The notes under the pieces: model-generated
Seen by the model: the letters and a program-made list of their open reading frames with translations, nothing else
Database searches by the model: none
Told to the model about the DNA's origin: nothing
Shown here: one piece after another, positions 7,787 through 16,429 of the stretch
Numbering within the stretch: the stretch's first letter is position 1
Layout: every line of letters begins with the position of its first letter
Made by a program: the position numbers and the translations under genes
Virus record (IMG/VR): IMGVR_UViG_3300004258_000002
Location: 1-56,240 of that record
Reading direction: 5' to 3' (one strand)
Length of the DNA: 56,240 bases
Source of the DNA: a virus

Positions 7787-8507
7787 GGCGGTTAAGGTTG
7801 GCTTTGGTGGCTACATGGGGGCATTTTATACGTCCATTTCGTCAACAACAATGAAGTCGCTGCATGAGTACACAGCGCGTGGACTTGCAAAGAGTATCGT
7901 TTGGGCGCCATCCAGAATGATTGACCAGGCCGAAGATATGCTGTCTTTATGGCAGCGTAACGATACCGATAGCAGCGACACTCATCCAGCCAAGTTGCCG
8001 GTGGTTATTGTAGCCGTTGCCAGGGATTACACGCCAACTGGCAGGGATTTTACGCGGCAGATTTCTGACTCCACACACGTCATTATCCCAGGCGATACCA
8101 AAGAGCGTCATTTTGGCTTACGGACTATTGCCGGGGACATTCGCGCGCAAGTAGCCATATTCGCAGCCGACGAGCCGACAGCGCACTCTCTTGCATCCCA
8201 GTTTTGCCTATTCCTTGATGCTATGCCGAATCGGCGCTTTCATGCCGATTATGCTTTTGCCGGTGTAACGACCGGGTGGCCGGTGCAGATCGAGTCTCCC
8301 GATAGTCCAGTAGCATCCGTCCAAACCGGGTTAAAAAACGTAGTGATTATGGTTGTCGACTTAACTTTAAAGGCCTCAATCCCGCTATTCGATGCGCCTA
8401 AAGTTGGCGACCCTTATAACGACGGCAAAGGAACTCCAGGAACCGATGACCCGGCCGGTTATCAACTGGTTGTCCAGGTTGATGTGACCGATACGGAGAT
8501 TCAATGA
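7779..8507 (+). CDS. Hypothetical neck/tail-completion protein
   Basis: 242 residues, overlapping the previous gene by eight bases. The middle reads like a beta-rich virion protein (HVIIPGDTKERHFGLRTIAG, FCLFLDAMPNRRFHADYAF). The C-terminus is Gly/Asp-rich and ends in a strand (YQLVVQVDVTDTEIQ). Size and position between protease and capsid fit a tail terminator or sheath-stabiliser protein of the head-tail joint. No specific family could be confirmed, so this role is inferred from position. Confidence 0.5.
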   Translation: MFEAVKVGFGGYMGAFYTSISSTTMKSLHEYTARGLAKSIVWAPSRMIDQAEDMLSLWQRNDTDSSDTHPAKLPVVIVAVARDYTPTGRDFTRQISDSTHVIIPGDTKERHFGLRTIAGDIRAQVAIFAADEPTAHSLASQFCLFLDAMPNRRFHADYAFAGVTTGWPVQIESPDSPVASVQTGLKNVVIMVVDLTLKASIPLFDAPKVGDPYNDGKGTPGTDDPAGYQLVVQVDVTDTEIQ

Positions 8508-8719
8508 TGGTTTTAACGCTAATTGATTTTTCGTTGCGGTACTTCGTGATTGGTTTGGTAACCCTGCTTGTCTTGATTCAGATCGCTAAAAAGGATGATT
8601 ACGACTATCAAAGCATGTCTGAAAATCTTGGTCGATTTGTTATTTTTGGGATACTTGGGTGGCCTTATGTGGCGGTTGTGTGGGTTTTCTCGTGGTCAAT
8701 CTGGCTCAAGAAATTATGA
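8504..8719 (+). CDS. Small membrane protein with two predicted spans
   Basis: 71 residues with hydrophobic helices at about 5-25 (YFVIGLVTLLVLIQIA) and 45-66 (FVIFGILGWPYVAVVWVF), separated by a charged KKDDYDYQ loop. The start overlaps the previous stop and the stop overlaps the next ATG. It is embedded in the head operon. No family is recognised; a holin-like or entry-related role cannot be excluded. Confidence 0.55.
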   Translation: MMVLTLIDFSLRYFVIGLVTLLVLIQIAKKDDYDYQSMSENLGRFVIFGILGWPYVAVVWVFSWSIWLKKL

Positions 8720-9216
8720 TTGCCATACAAACCACAATAGTCGGCTATTCGGGCAAGCCCTGTACGCTATTTTCGGCATATGACCAAGAATCTCAGGTAT
8801 TGGTTGTGTCGGTCGAGGCGGCATACCGTCGGGACCGGCGCGATGGCTGTATGGTCATTACCAATGATGACAATATCGAACGTGACGGACTGTTCTCGGA
8901 AGAAGATTTGCAAACATCCATTACTTCATATTTCAGCATGCTGGGCAGTGTGGCCTTGGACGGAAAAAGCTCCAGGGTTGTGTTCGCCGACAAGGCGGCG
9001 CGGGCAAACCCGGCGCAATCGATTGAAAAAGACGGAATGGACTCGAGTGGTCAGCGCTACCGAATTGCCGAAACCATTACCAGTGCTCAAATTGCCGCAT
9101 TGGCAACCTGTTGGTATACCTCATCACGAGTCAACACCATAGACAAAATGCTAATCATGGCAGACAAGCTGTTAGACATAGAGCTTCTTAATCGTGGCGG
9201 GATTTTAACAATATGA
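8716..9216 (+). CDS. Hypothetical virion/neck protein
   Basis: 166 residues from the ATG at 8716, which overlaps the previous stop as ATGA. This start is preferred over an earlier one inside the preceding gene. Beta-rich N-terminus (IQTTIVGYSGKPCTLFSAY), then charged helices. It contains a SVALDG sequence resembling the recurrent LDSA motif. No family is recognised. Operon position suggests a head-tail joining protein. Confidence 0.5.
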   Translation: MIAIQTTIVGYSGKPCTLFSAYDQESQVLVVSVEAAYRRDRRDGCMVITNDDNIERDGLFSEEDLQTSITSYFSMLGSVALDGKSSRVVFADKAARANPAQSIEKDGMDSSGQRYRIAETITSAQIAALATCWYTSSRVNTIDKMLIMADKLLDIELLNRGGILTI

Positions 9217-9668
9217 ACCAATTAACTTATGCGCGAAAAACGTCGATACTTTTTGCTTTGGCTTTGATGTATTCGTGCTCGCATCCTGATCCTGTTATGG
9301 CGGTCGAATACGGAGATAAGCCAGCAACGGTAATCAAGGTACATGACGGCGATACTATCGCTGTATCAATACCTGATTGGCCCAGCGTGATCGGCAATAA
9401 AATTCCTGTCCGTGTTTATGGGATCGATACGCCGGAACTATTGGGCAAATGCGCCAATGAAAAAGCAAAAGCGCTATTGGCTAAAGCGTTCACTGAAAAC
9501 TTTGTCAATTCAAAGCTGGTCACGTTAAAGGCGATCAAGCGCGACAAGTATTTCAGAATCCTGGCAAGTGTTTACGTGGGCGATAGCAGCCTTGCCGATG
9601 GATTACTTAAAGCAAATCTGGCTCGACCGTATTTTGGCAGTAGCAAATCGAATTGGTGTGCGCCTTAA
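9213..9668 (+). CDS. Secreted thermonuclease-like (SNase-fold) nuclease
   Basis: 151 residues. An N-terminal export signal (SILFALALMYSCSHP, with a lipobox-like LMYSC) precedes an SNase domain. Family motifs are visible: VHDGDTIAV, RVYGIDTPELLG with the catalytic Arg, Asp and Glu region, and IKRDKYFR. Domain length is normal for the family. The enzyme degrades DNA or RNA with calcium. Its export signal implies periplasmic or outer-membrane action, perhaps against incoming or extracellular DNA. It is unusual inside a head-gene operon and overlaps both neighbours. Confidence 0.82.
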   Translation: MNQLTYARKTSILFALALMYSCSHPDPVMAVEYGDKPATVIKVHDGDTIAVSIPDWPSVIGNKIPVRVYGIDTPELLGKCANEKAKALLAKAFTENFVNSKLVTLKAIKRDKYFRILASVYVGDSSLADGLLKANLARPYFGSSKSNWCAP

Positions 9669-10003
9669 TGAGCGATGTAGACAGCCAGGCCGCAAAGGAC
9701 TTTTACAGGGAAGTACGGCGGTTTTCTGAGCGCACAAAGCTTTGGGAGAAAGCAATATTTCACGAAGTAACGCCGGATGAAATGCGGGACTTTACCCTTG
9801 TTTCGGCGCGTGTTTATGGTCGGCGCGATGAGTATTTGGCTGTTATGGCAGCGGCCGGTATAGATACTGTCGATCAGCCTTTGCCACAAAAGACGCTGGT
9901 ATTGCCGACCGACTCGCAGTTGAGCGTAATTAAGCGCCTGACCGGCTTTGAAAGCCGGGATGAATATCGTCAGGATGGCAAGCCAACTTGGAGTGAGGAT
10001 TAA
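9668..10003 (+). CDS. Hypothetical protein
   Basis: 111 residues from the ATG at 9668, overlapping the nuclease stop as TAATG. An earlier in-frame start at 9653 lies inside the nuclease gene and is not needed. Mostly helical and charged (KDFYREVRRFSERTKLWEKA), ending RQDGKPTWSED. The C-terminal part (PTDSQLSVIKRLTGFESRDEY) looks like a small helical module. No family is recognised. Confidence 0.5.
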   Translation: MSDVDSQAAKDFYREVRRFSERTKLWEKAIFHEVTPDEMRDFTLVSARVYGRRDEYLAVMAAAGIDTVDQPLPQKTLVLPTDSQLSVIKRLTGFESRDEYRQDGKPTWSED

Positions 10004-10005
10004 AT

Positions 10006-11112
10006 ATGGCCGATAACTCATGGCTTGGTAGCTTAAAAGGGTCGGCTTCAGAGGCGAAGCAGCGGGCAAAAGAAGATGCCGCACAGCGCAAGGCTGAAGG
10101 GCAGCGAAAGGATAGTATCATCCTAAATCAGAAGGATATACAAACCGGCAGCTGGGATGCAACAAAGGTTTTATTTACAACTATCGGCGGGCAGCTTCGA
10201 CCTATAACGGCCGATGATTTGGCAGCATTCCGGCGCAACATTGCTTCGGCGCAGTCACAAACAGGAAGATTTGCAAAAGGTGTTACAGCAAAGCAGGTTA
10301 TAGACTGGTCGGCCGGTATTGTTCAGGGCACACAGTTTGCAGTTTATGGTATTCAAAAATCTGATTTAGACCGGGCAACTCGCGAGATAACGATGGCCGT
10401 CCCGGTATCGGCTCAAAACAGTGTCGATGGGCAGGGCGCAAAGGTACGATTTATCACCAATGCTGGACCTGATTCCGATGTGTCTCGGCATCATATCCTG
10501 GTTGAGTTCATGAACTATGGCCCCGAAGCAGCATCCGGGCTTACCGATCCGCGTAAATCAGCTATGCGCTTACGCAACGGCCCGCTAAAAATTGAGTGCG
10601 ATTGCGGTCGCTGGCGCTACTGGTTTAGATATTTGGCTACGATCGGCGGCTATAACGCCGGGCGACCAGAAACGGGTTACCCAAAAATACGCAACCCAAA
10701 ACTACAAGGAATAGCCTGTAAGCACATTGTCAGGGTTATGTCTGAGGTTAAGTCTGGATCGGCAACGCTTAATTTTTTAACCAAATTAATGGACAAGGCC
10801 AAGTCAAGCGACGAGGCCAAGGCGGCTCTACGAAGTAAACAATCAGAGGCCGAAAAACTAATTAAAAACCAATCCAGGCGCACGGCCGGCAACGAGATTA
10901 AAGCCAGTGAACAAAAACGACTGGAGCGCTCAGCAAAGAACGCCGCCAACGCCACCAAGCAAGCCGCAAAACCGAAAAAAGAAAAGCGCATGTCCAAAAA
11001 AATAGCCGGAATGACTCCAGATCAAAGGGAGGCGGCTTTACGCGCGTCGATGGCTCAGTTTGGAGCGGTGCCGACACCTGAGCAGATATCCGGAGTAAGA
11101 AATGCTAAATAA
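10006..11112 (+). CDS. Virion-associated protein with SWIM-like zinc motif
   Basis: 368 residues. Residues about 200-248 contain a CxCx(n)CxH pattern: ECDCGRWRYWFRY, then the NPKLQGIACKHIVRV segment. This is the SWIM-type zinc signature. It is seen in large-phage head or neck proteins that carry a CxC core followed by NP-x-L-x-G and CKH. The C-terminal 110 residues are a Lys/Ala/Glu-rich helix, highly charged. A DNA-binding structural role at the packaging vertex is inferred. It lies between neck-type genes and the capsid gene, overlapping the next ORF by 11 bases. Confidence 0.6.
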   Translation: MADNSWLGSLKGSASEAKQRAKEDAAQRKAEGQRKDSIILNQKDIQTGSWDATKVLFTTIGGQLRPITADDLAAFRRNIASAQSQTGRFAKGVTAKQVIDWSAGIVQGTQFAVYGIQKSDLDRATREITMAVPVSAQNSVDGQGAKVRFITNAGPDSDVSRHHILVEFMNYGPEAASGLTDPRKSAMRLRNGPLKIECDCGRWRYWFRYLATIGGYNAGRPETGYPKIRNPKLQGIACKHIVRVMSEVKSGSATLNFLTKLMDKAKSSDEAKAALRSKQSEAEKLIKNQSRRTAGNEIKASEQKRLERSAKNAANATKQAAKPKKEKRMSKKIAGMTPDQREAALRASMAQFGAVPTPEQISGVRNAK

Positions 11113-11575
11113 TGTCCCTGAAGCCATTAATAAAATGGCTCGAAATGTCGTCATCAATCACCCTAATTCTTACAACTGCATTGCAGTGCGCAAGCGGGTA
11201 ACTCGTCCGGGCGCAGTAGTCAGTGGATTGCCAACTCTTGGCGGCATGGGTGTAATCAGTTCGGACGATGAAGAGTCTATCGAATGGGATTTACTGGGCA
11301 ACGGCTATGCGCTAAAAGCAGATCCGTTCGGCGTTTCGCAGATGATGGACCGGCAGGATGCAAACAATGGATCGGAGGACGAGTTCCGGTTCTTAATCGA
11401 ACCCGAAGAGGAAGGTTTGTTCGCCATAAAAAAACACGACGTAATCTACCTTGTGTTCGGTGATGTTCGCTTGGCCTTCCAGATTGTCGGCGTTGAAACA
11501 ACCAGTGATATTCCGCCATACACCCAGCGCTATGTCTGCAACCGGCGGGATGATCTGCATTTCGTAGAAGGATAG
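11102..11575 (+). CDS. Hypothetical head-closure/neck protein
   Basis: 157 residues. Acidic middle (SSDDEESIEWDLLG) and a beta-rich C-terminus (DVIYLVFGDVRLAFQIVGVE, PPYTQRYVCNRRDDLHF). Length and the gene order just before the capsid promoter fit a head-closure or adaptor protein. No confident homology is visible. It is the last gene before the late-type promoter of the capsid unit. Confidence 0.5.
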   Translation: MLNNVPEAINKMARNVVINHPNSYNCIAVRKRVTRPGAVVSGLPTLGGMGVISSDDEESIEWDLLGNGYALKADPFGVSQMMDRQDANNGSEDEFRFLIEPEEEGLFAIKKHDVIYLVFGDVRLAFQIVGVETTSDIPPYTQRYVCNRRDDLHFVEG

Positions 11576-11614
11576 CCCATTAAATTACAGGGCGAACTTG
11601 TACTTTTCACACTC

Positions 11615-11654
11615 GGAAAACCTCACAAAAAGGCAAATTTTTAGAACTCAGAAT
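11615..11654 (+). promoter_or_regulatory. Late-type promoter 3 (GGAAAAC box + CAGAAT -10), capsid
   Basis: GGAAAAC at 11615-11621 within CACTCGGAAAACC lies 27 nt before CAGAAT (11649-11654). Predicted +1 is at about 11661, the first base of a 7-bp hairpin in the capsid leader. Confidence 0.7.
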
Positions 11655-11660
11655 TAAACC

Positions 11661-11679
11661 ATGCCGTTGAAGACGGCAT
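11661..11679 (+). promoter_or_regulatory. 5'-terminal hairpin of the capsid mRNA leader
   Basis: ATGCCGT (11661-11667) pairs perfectly with ACGGCAT (11673-11679) over a TGAAG loop. It begins at the predicted transcription start, so the capsid transcript would open with a stem-loop. Such a structure typically protects an mRNA 5' end. The T-poor tail that follows argues against a terminator. Confidence 0.55.
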
Positions 11680-11706
11680 TTGTTTAACTTCTTGGGACAT
11701 AAAAAA

Positions 11707-13410
11707 ATGCCAACTTCTATCCGGCGCTCGCAGCGCATCGTAAACAGCGCCACGGCTATCGGCGCGGCTCAATTCTTTGATAGTTTGAAAGACAATAAAA
11801 TTGCAACATTTGATTCCGCTAATGACGCTTCATTGGCTGTATTCGACTCGGCGGCGGCCAATGAGCTTGTTTCGGCTACGGATACGAATGTGCCGGAAAA
11901 CCTGCAAATGGTTTTCGACGAAATCGGCGCTGAAAAAACAGCCGATGTTGTTAAGGCGATTCTTTGCGGGGCAAACGAATACGAAAGCAGACATGGCGTA
12001 TCGGTCCCAGCTGACGTACTGAATTATGCGTTTAGCTTGGCGGCCGGAACAACCGATCAAGCCCGTGCGGTGATGGCCCTCGACTCGGCCAACAGCTTGC
12101 ATGGCGACAACTTATCGATGCAACCCAATCGCGCAGTGATCGCTGTTTATGCAGCCTTAATGGAAGCGATTCCTTTTGCGCATTATCTGCCGGTGGATAT
12201 TGGCTCCAATGAAGCAAAGTTGGGCATTGTTACGCACCAAGCTGGCGGCCATTTCGGTATGTATGCGGCTAACGGCGGCATGGACGGCATCTCTTCTGGC
12301 GATCCGTACATCACGTCTTCGCGTATCCATGCCACGACCAATAGTTCCGGTGCTCATACCGGACAATTAACTTCCGTTCAAACCGACCGCGACACTTGCG
12401 CCGCAGTCAGTGGCGATGTGGTTGCTGTTAAGTTGCTGCGAGGCCGTACTCAGGTTTACGTCAATGGCCGTATCGTTGCCCGCGAGGTCAGTTCGGCTGG
12501 CTCTGGCTTATCGACCGTTAGCGGTTCCGTGGTTATCTCCGGCACAACCTATCAAATCGGCGGAACAGTAAACACCGATACGGGCGCCATTGCACTGACC
12601 TCTACGCCTGCGCTTGGCGACAGCGTACCGGTGCATGTTGAAGGCTTCCTCGATTACGACCGCCAACCCTCGTTGACACCAACTATCGTAACCAACGCGG
12701 AAATGTTCTCCATTTTTGCCAAACCTTGGCAGGTGGCTACACAAATCGGCATGTCGAGCAGAACGCAAATGGCGAACGAGCTTGGTTTGGATGCGCATTG
12801 CGAAAGCTTGCTGACTATTCAGTCCCAGTTCGCGAACGAGCGTCATTACGAGGTGCTGGATAAAGCGCTGCGCCTTGCTACTTACAGCGGCAATACCGCT
12901 ACTTTCGACTTTGCCTGGTCAACCCAAAGCGCGCAAAAAACGCGTGCCGATGTGTTGCAGGATCTCCAGTCTCACTTGGGCGTCGTGTCTCAACAAATGG
13001 CAATTGACACCATGTCTTACGGCGTTACACACCTCTACGTCGGTAAGTATCTCGGCGCAATGATGTTGGGATTGCCTACAACCATCTGGCAGCCGTCCGG
13101 TGTGCGTCATCGCCCAAGCATTTACCGCTTAGGCCGCTTGTTTGGTCTGTACGACGTTTACTACACGCCAAAAATCATCACCGAATCCAGCTCAGCCGGT
13201 CAAATCCTGTGTATCGGTCAAGCGCCTGACGTTGCTCGCAACCCGTTTGTCTTGGGTGATGCGGTTCCACCAACACTGGTTGTATTGGGTGTTGGCATGG
13301 ACCTGAAACAAGGTAACGGCTTCTACGGTCGTAACTTTACTGAAACCAATCCGCACGGACCTTCTTCAATGGGTTGCGCACTGATTAATGTCACCAACAT
13401 GGGTCTTTAA
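11707..13410 (+). CDS. Major capsid protein
   Basis: 567 residues from the ATG at 11707 (GGGA nine bases upstream); an upstream TTG in frame is less likely. The first 140 residues are poorly structured and carry FDSL (24-27), FDSA (35-38), FDSA (46-49) and LDSA (125-128). The HK97-fold-like body then begins at NRAVIAVYAALMEAIPFAHY. This suggests an N-terminal delta region removed by the maturation protease. Beta-rich insertions (near 240-330) and the C-terminal GFYGRNFTETNPHGPSSMG are conserved in appearance. It is located after its own promoter and before sheath genes, and is the most probable major capsid protein of the window. Confidence 0.82.
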   Translation: MPTSIRRSQRIVNSATAIGAAQFFDSLKDNKIATFDSANDASLAVFDSAAANELVSATDTNVPENLQMVFDEIGAEKTADVVKAILCGANEYESRHGVSVPADVLNYAFSLAAGTTDQARAVMALDSANSLHGDNLSMQPNRAVIAVYAALMEAIPFAHYLPVDIGSNEAKLGIVTHQAGGHFGMYAANGGMDGISSGDPYITSSRIHATTNSSGAHTGQLTSVQTDRDTCAAVSGDVVAVKLLRGRTQVYVNGRIVAREVSSAGSGLSTVSGSVVISGTTYQIGGTVNTDTGAIALTSTPALGDSVPVHVEGFLDYDRQPSLTPTIVTNAEMFSIFAKPWQVATQIGMSSRTQMANELGLDAHCESLLTIQSQFANERHYEVLDKALRLATYSGNTATFDFAWSTQSAQKTRADVLQDLQSHLGVVSQQMAIDTMSYGVTHLYVGKYLGAMMLGLPTTIWQPSGVRHRPSIYRLGRLFGLYDVYYTPKIITESSSAGQILCIGQAPDVARNPFVLGDAVPPTLVVLGVGMDLKQGNGFYGRNFTETNPHGPSSMGCALINVTNMGL

Positions 13411-13439
13411 GACACCGGTCTTAGCTTAGGAGCGAACTA

Positions 13440-13862
13440 ATGAATATTGTGAAATTAGGCGCTCCTTCCCTAACCGGGAAGGACGCAAACGATTTAGTGG
13501 CAGAAGCTTTCAAAGATGCCGCATTCCCATTACAGATTAAAGCAACGAATTTAGTTGCTCATCCGCTGAGCTTTCCTGAAGTGTCCGGTATGTATTTGGA
13601 TCCTTGCACGCATGGCGACAAAGCGACCGTAGTGGTCACCGTGACAAGCAACGACGCGCTGCAAAGACTGGCTTCCAGTATCGAGCAAATCGCGGAATTG
13701 AATCATCATGAGGCAATGCTGGAGCTGTCGGCATATGACGCCGAAGCGAAATTGGTTGACGAAGCGTCGGAAGAGCAACCGGAAGTAGACGCTACCGGTT
13801 CCGATACTGATACAGCCGAAGCGGGTGACAAAAAAACTCGTTCTGCAAAATCAAAAATCTAA
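13440..13862 (+). CDS. Hypothetical virion protein following the capsid gene
   Basis: 140 residues with a GGAGCG-type site upstream. The N-terminal 80 residues are mixed alpha/beta (ATNLVAHPLSFPEVSGMYL, DKATVVVTVTSNDALQRLAS). The last 50 are acidic, then basic (GDKKTRSAKSKI). Position directly after the capsid gene is where decoration or head-stabilising proteins often lie. No family is recognised. Confidence 0.55.
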   Translation: MNIVKLGAPSLTGKDANDLVAEAFKDAAFPLQIKATNLVAHPLSFPEVSGMYLDPCTHGDKATVVVTVTSNDALQRLASSIEQIAELNHHEAMLELSAYDAEAKLVDEASEEQPEVDATGSDTDTAEAGDKKTRSAKSKI

Positions 13863-13876
13863 CTGGAGTTTAGGCT

Positions 13877-15724
13877 ATGACAACCGCTTTTGTTAGGCAA
13901 TTAGGTGCGGAAGCGGGTGTTCAGCTGAACCCGTTACGCGACAATTCAGAAATACCGACACAGGACAATTACGATCAGGTGTTTGGAATCATGATGCGGG
14001 CCACACGCGGACGCATCGATAAACCGTTTAAAGTTAACCGTGCCAACGTAGCAAGTAAGCTCGGCAAGGGCGAACAAATCCGCGTTTCAGCGTTAAATGA
14101 AGCGTGGGTGCATGTGGTCGAGGCGTTAAACAATGGCGCTTATGAGGCCGTTGTTCAGCGCCTGATAACTTCGTCAGCGGTAATTAAGTACGCCGTCTGC
14201 TACATGGGTTCTGGTTTGGTTTTGGGTACGCCGGTTGTTTCCAGCGGTGCCGTTACCAGCATTCCGATTACCAGTGGCGGTACCGGTTACGGCGTTGCAC
14301 CTGACATCACTATTACTGGCGTTGGAACAGGGGCATCGGCAACGGCAACTGTTGTTGCCGGTGTGGTTACCGCGCTGACCATAGTGGGCGGAACCGGTTA
14401 TACCTCAGCTCCGACTGTCACTGTAGCAGATACGCCTAAATTTTTGGCCGAAACGGCGTTACCCAGCATCCCATACCTGTTTGCCGTTAAGCATCTTGAA
14501 TGCTTTAACGACGGCATTAAAGTTGATTTTAGGGCGGATGAAAAACGCTCTGGCGGCGTCAGTGCTGCCAACGATCAAATCACGCTGATTATCAGGGATA
14601 TTGACGGCAATGCGCTGTATGAGTTTACCGGTTCGCTAAGTTCTACGGCACAGGATGATTATAACAATTCGGCCTATCTGGCTGATGTTGTATCGGGCAG
14701 GACCGATGCTGTCGAGGTGACTGTTGGCTTGCTGGGCACGATTCCGACTACATCAACCGCATATGGCTACAGCGACACGACCGGTCAGCCCAATTGGGCA
14801 AAATCCGGCACGCTGGCTTGCTTTACCGAGGGCGGTACCGGTTATTCGACATCCGATTACTCGGCTGCGCGAGTAAAACTGCAATATTCGCCTCAGAATT
14901 ATGCCTATATCAGTTCTGGCGGCTCTCAGTCGGCGGCATTATTGGCACAGCTGGCGCAATTGTCATTTGATACCAACAGACAGCTAAGATTAGACGTGCC
15001 CGGCGGACTTACTGTGGACGCAGCCATTACATTCGTTGAGCAGTTAAACATGGGGGCAAGCCAGACATCGCATTTGATGCATCAGTTTTGGCCTTTGTTT
15101 AAGTCTGATGACCCTACAGGCATCAACGGTAAGGGATATTACGGAACGGCAACACTGAATATTGCTTATGCCTGTGCGCGTAACGCTCAAACCAATGCTA
15201 AGGGATTTGCGCCAAAGAACTATCCGATAGCTGGTAAGCAATGGCCAGTAAGGCGCACAGGTATTGTTCATGATGCACGGCCTTCTGATCAGGATTTAAA
15301 CGCCCTGGCCAGAGCCAAGATCAACCCTGTTATGTTTGAAACTTACACCGGTGGCGGCCGTACTGTGTTTCGCGATTCTTTAACTGCGGCACAGGTTGAA
15401 TCAAGCTCGAAAAAACTGATCGCTGTTGCAGACATGTCTTCGTCAATTGATGATGCCGTGACCCGGTTTAGCAACGACGCGTTGCAGCTGCCGATGGATA
15501 TTGCAGTGAAGCGCACCAAGGATTATCTGAAGGCGTTATTTGAAGGCGCTCAGGCGGCTGGCTGGATTGTTCCATCGTCTGATCCGAGCATGAATGGTGC
15601 TGCGTTTATCTATGAGGTCAAGCCAAATGATGTAAGGCCGTATGACCGTATGGATGTGAGCTATGGCTTGCGCTACGACGGCACCGTAAGGCAAATTTTT
15701 GTAACTCAAACGCTACCCAAATAA
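13877..15724 (+). CDS. Tail sheath protein
   Basis: 615 residues. The C-terminal third is sheath-like: [20 protein letters not shown], then the beta segment [18 protein letters not shown] and a final strand [13 protein letters not shown]. The sheath contracts around the tube to drive DNA injection. Residues about 118-180 hold two glycine-rich GGTGY/APTITI-type repeats ([19 protein letters not shown], then [14 protein letters not shown]), an insertion usually found on surface-exposed tail proteins. This gene defines the phage as contractile-tailed. Confidence 0.88.
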   Translation: MTTAFVRQLGAEAGVQLNPLRDNSEIPTQDNYDQVFGIMMRATRGRIDKPFKVNRANVASKLGKGEQIRVSALNEAWVHVVEALNNGAYEAVVQRLITSSAVIKYAVCYMGSGLVLGTPVVSSGAVTSIPITSGGTGYGVAPDITITGVGTGASATATVVAGVVTALTIVGGTGYTSAPTVTVADTPKFLAETALPSIPYLFAVKHLECFNDGIKVDFRADEKRSGGVSAANDQITLIIRDIDGNALYEFTGSLSSTAQDDYNNSAYLADVVSGRTDAVEVTVGLLGTIPTTSTAYGYSDTTGQPNWAKSGTLACFTEGGTGYSTSDYSAARVKLQYSPQNYAYISSGGSQSAALLAQLAQLSFDTNRQLRLDVPGGLTVDAAITFVEQLNMGASQTSHLMHQFWPLFKSDDPTGINGKGYYGTATLNIAYACARNAQTNAKGFAPKNYPIAGKQWPVRRTGIVHDARPSDQDLNALARAKINPVMFETYTGGGRTVFRDSLTAAQVESSSKKLIAVADMSSSIDDAVTRFSNDALQLPMDIAVKRTKDYLKALFEGAQAAGWIVPSSDPSMNGAAFIYEVKPNDVRPYDRMDVSYGLRYDGTVRQIFVTQTLPK

Positions 15725-15737
15725 GGGGCAATAAAAA

Positions 15738-16427
15738 ATGAACGACTTTTTACGAGAAATGCTGAAGCCTAAAAAAGCGGCCAAAAACAAACCGGCTTTG
15801 GATGGCTGCGGCGAGGATAAAGACAAGGAAATGCCGGTTCTGGATGGCGCTGTTGATTACACAACGGCCGACATTTCGCTGAAGTCAGTGGCGGCGGTAC
15901 AGCAATGGGTTGAAACCGATGACCTTGACGAAGGCGAAACTTTGGTCGACCGCCTGATGAATATGTTTGTCGGCATTGCCGACGCCAATAAAGACGGCGA
16001 AATCAGTGAAGACGAGCAGGGCGTAGTTGATATTGCCCTGAACGAAGCCTGGGGTTATCTGGAGCAGTACGGCGTTGCAGAGGACGATATTTCAGCGTTA
16101 CTGAACGACTGGGATAACGATGCCGCTGAACGCATTCGCGATTTACTGGCCGCGTCTTTGCCGGAAGGCGAAGCGGCCGATGCTGATATTGACGGCTTTG
16201 TTTTCGGTAGCGGCGATCAAGAGCCAGCCCTGGATGCTGTCTATAAAAAGACCATGGCAGTCCGTGACGGCAAAAAAGTCAGAATCAATAAGCGTATCAG
16301 TGGAACTGTTAGGCTTTCAGCCAAGCAAAAAATAGCTATCCGCAAGGCCGGAATGAAATCGCATAGCGCAATGGCAATGATGCATCGCGCTAAATCAATG
16401 AAAGTCCGCAAAAGAACCGGGCTGTAA
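15738..16427 (+). CDS. Acidic/basic core-type protein with an EF-hand-like loop
   Basis: 229 residues. The N-terminal two-thirds is very acidic. Residues 82-93 read DANKDGEISEDE, an exact EF-hand calcium loop pattern. The last 50 residues are strongly basic with the layout RLSAKQKIAIRKAG, HSAMAMMHRAKSMKVRKRTGL, common in phage core or scaffold proteins. PALDG, PVLDG and PALDA resemble the recurrent LDSA candidate cleavage site. A prohead core protein or calcium-stabilised virion protein is inferred; exact role unknown. Confidence 0.6.
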   Translation: MNDFLREMLKPKKAAKNKPALDGCGEDKDKEMPVLDGAVDYTTADISLKSVAAVQQWVETDDLDEGETLVDRLMNMFVGIADANKDGEISEDEQGVVDIALNEAWGYLEQYGVAEDDISALLNDWDNDAAERIRDLLAASLPEGEAADADIDGFVFGSGDQEPALDAVYKKTMAVRDGKKVRINKRISGTVRLSAKQKIAIRKAGMKSHSAMAMMHRAKSMKVRKRTGL

Positions 16428-16429
16428 TT

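Noticed and set aside
11895-11934. GGAAAAC inside the capsid gene as another late promoter
   Set aside because: At the required spacing the hexamer is GCTGAA, lacking both invariant bases. The copies at 17908, 20429, 34817 and 49140 also fail.
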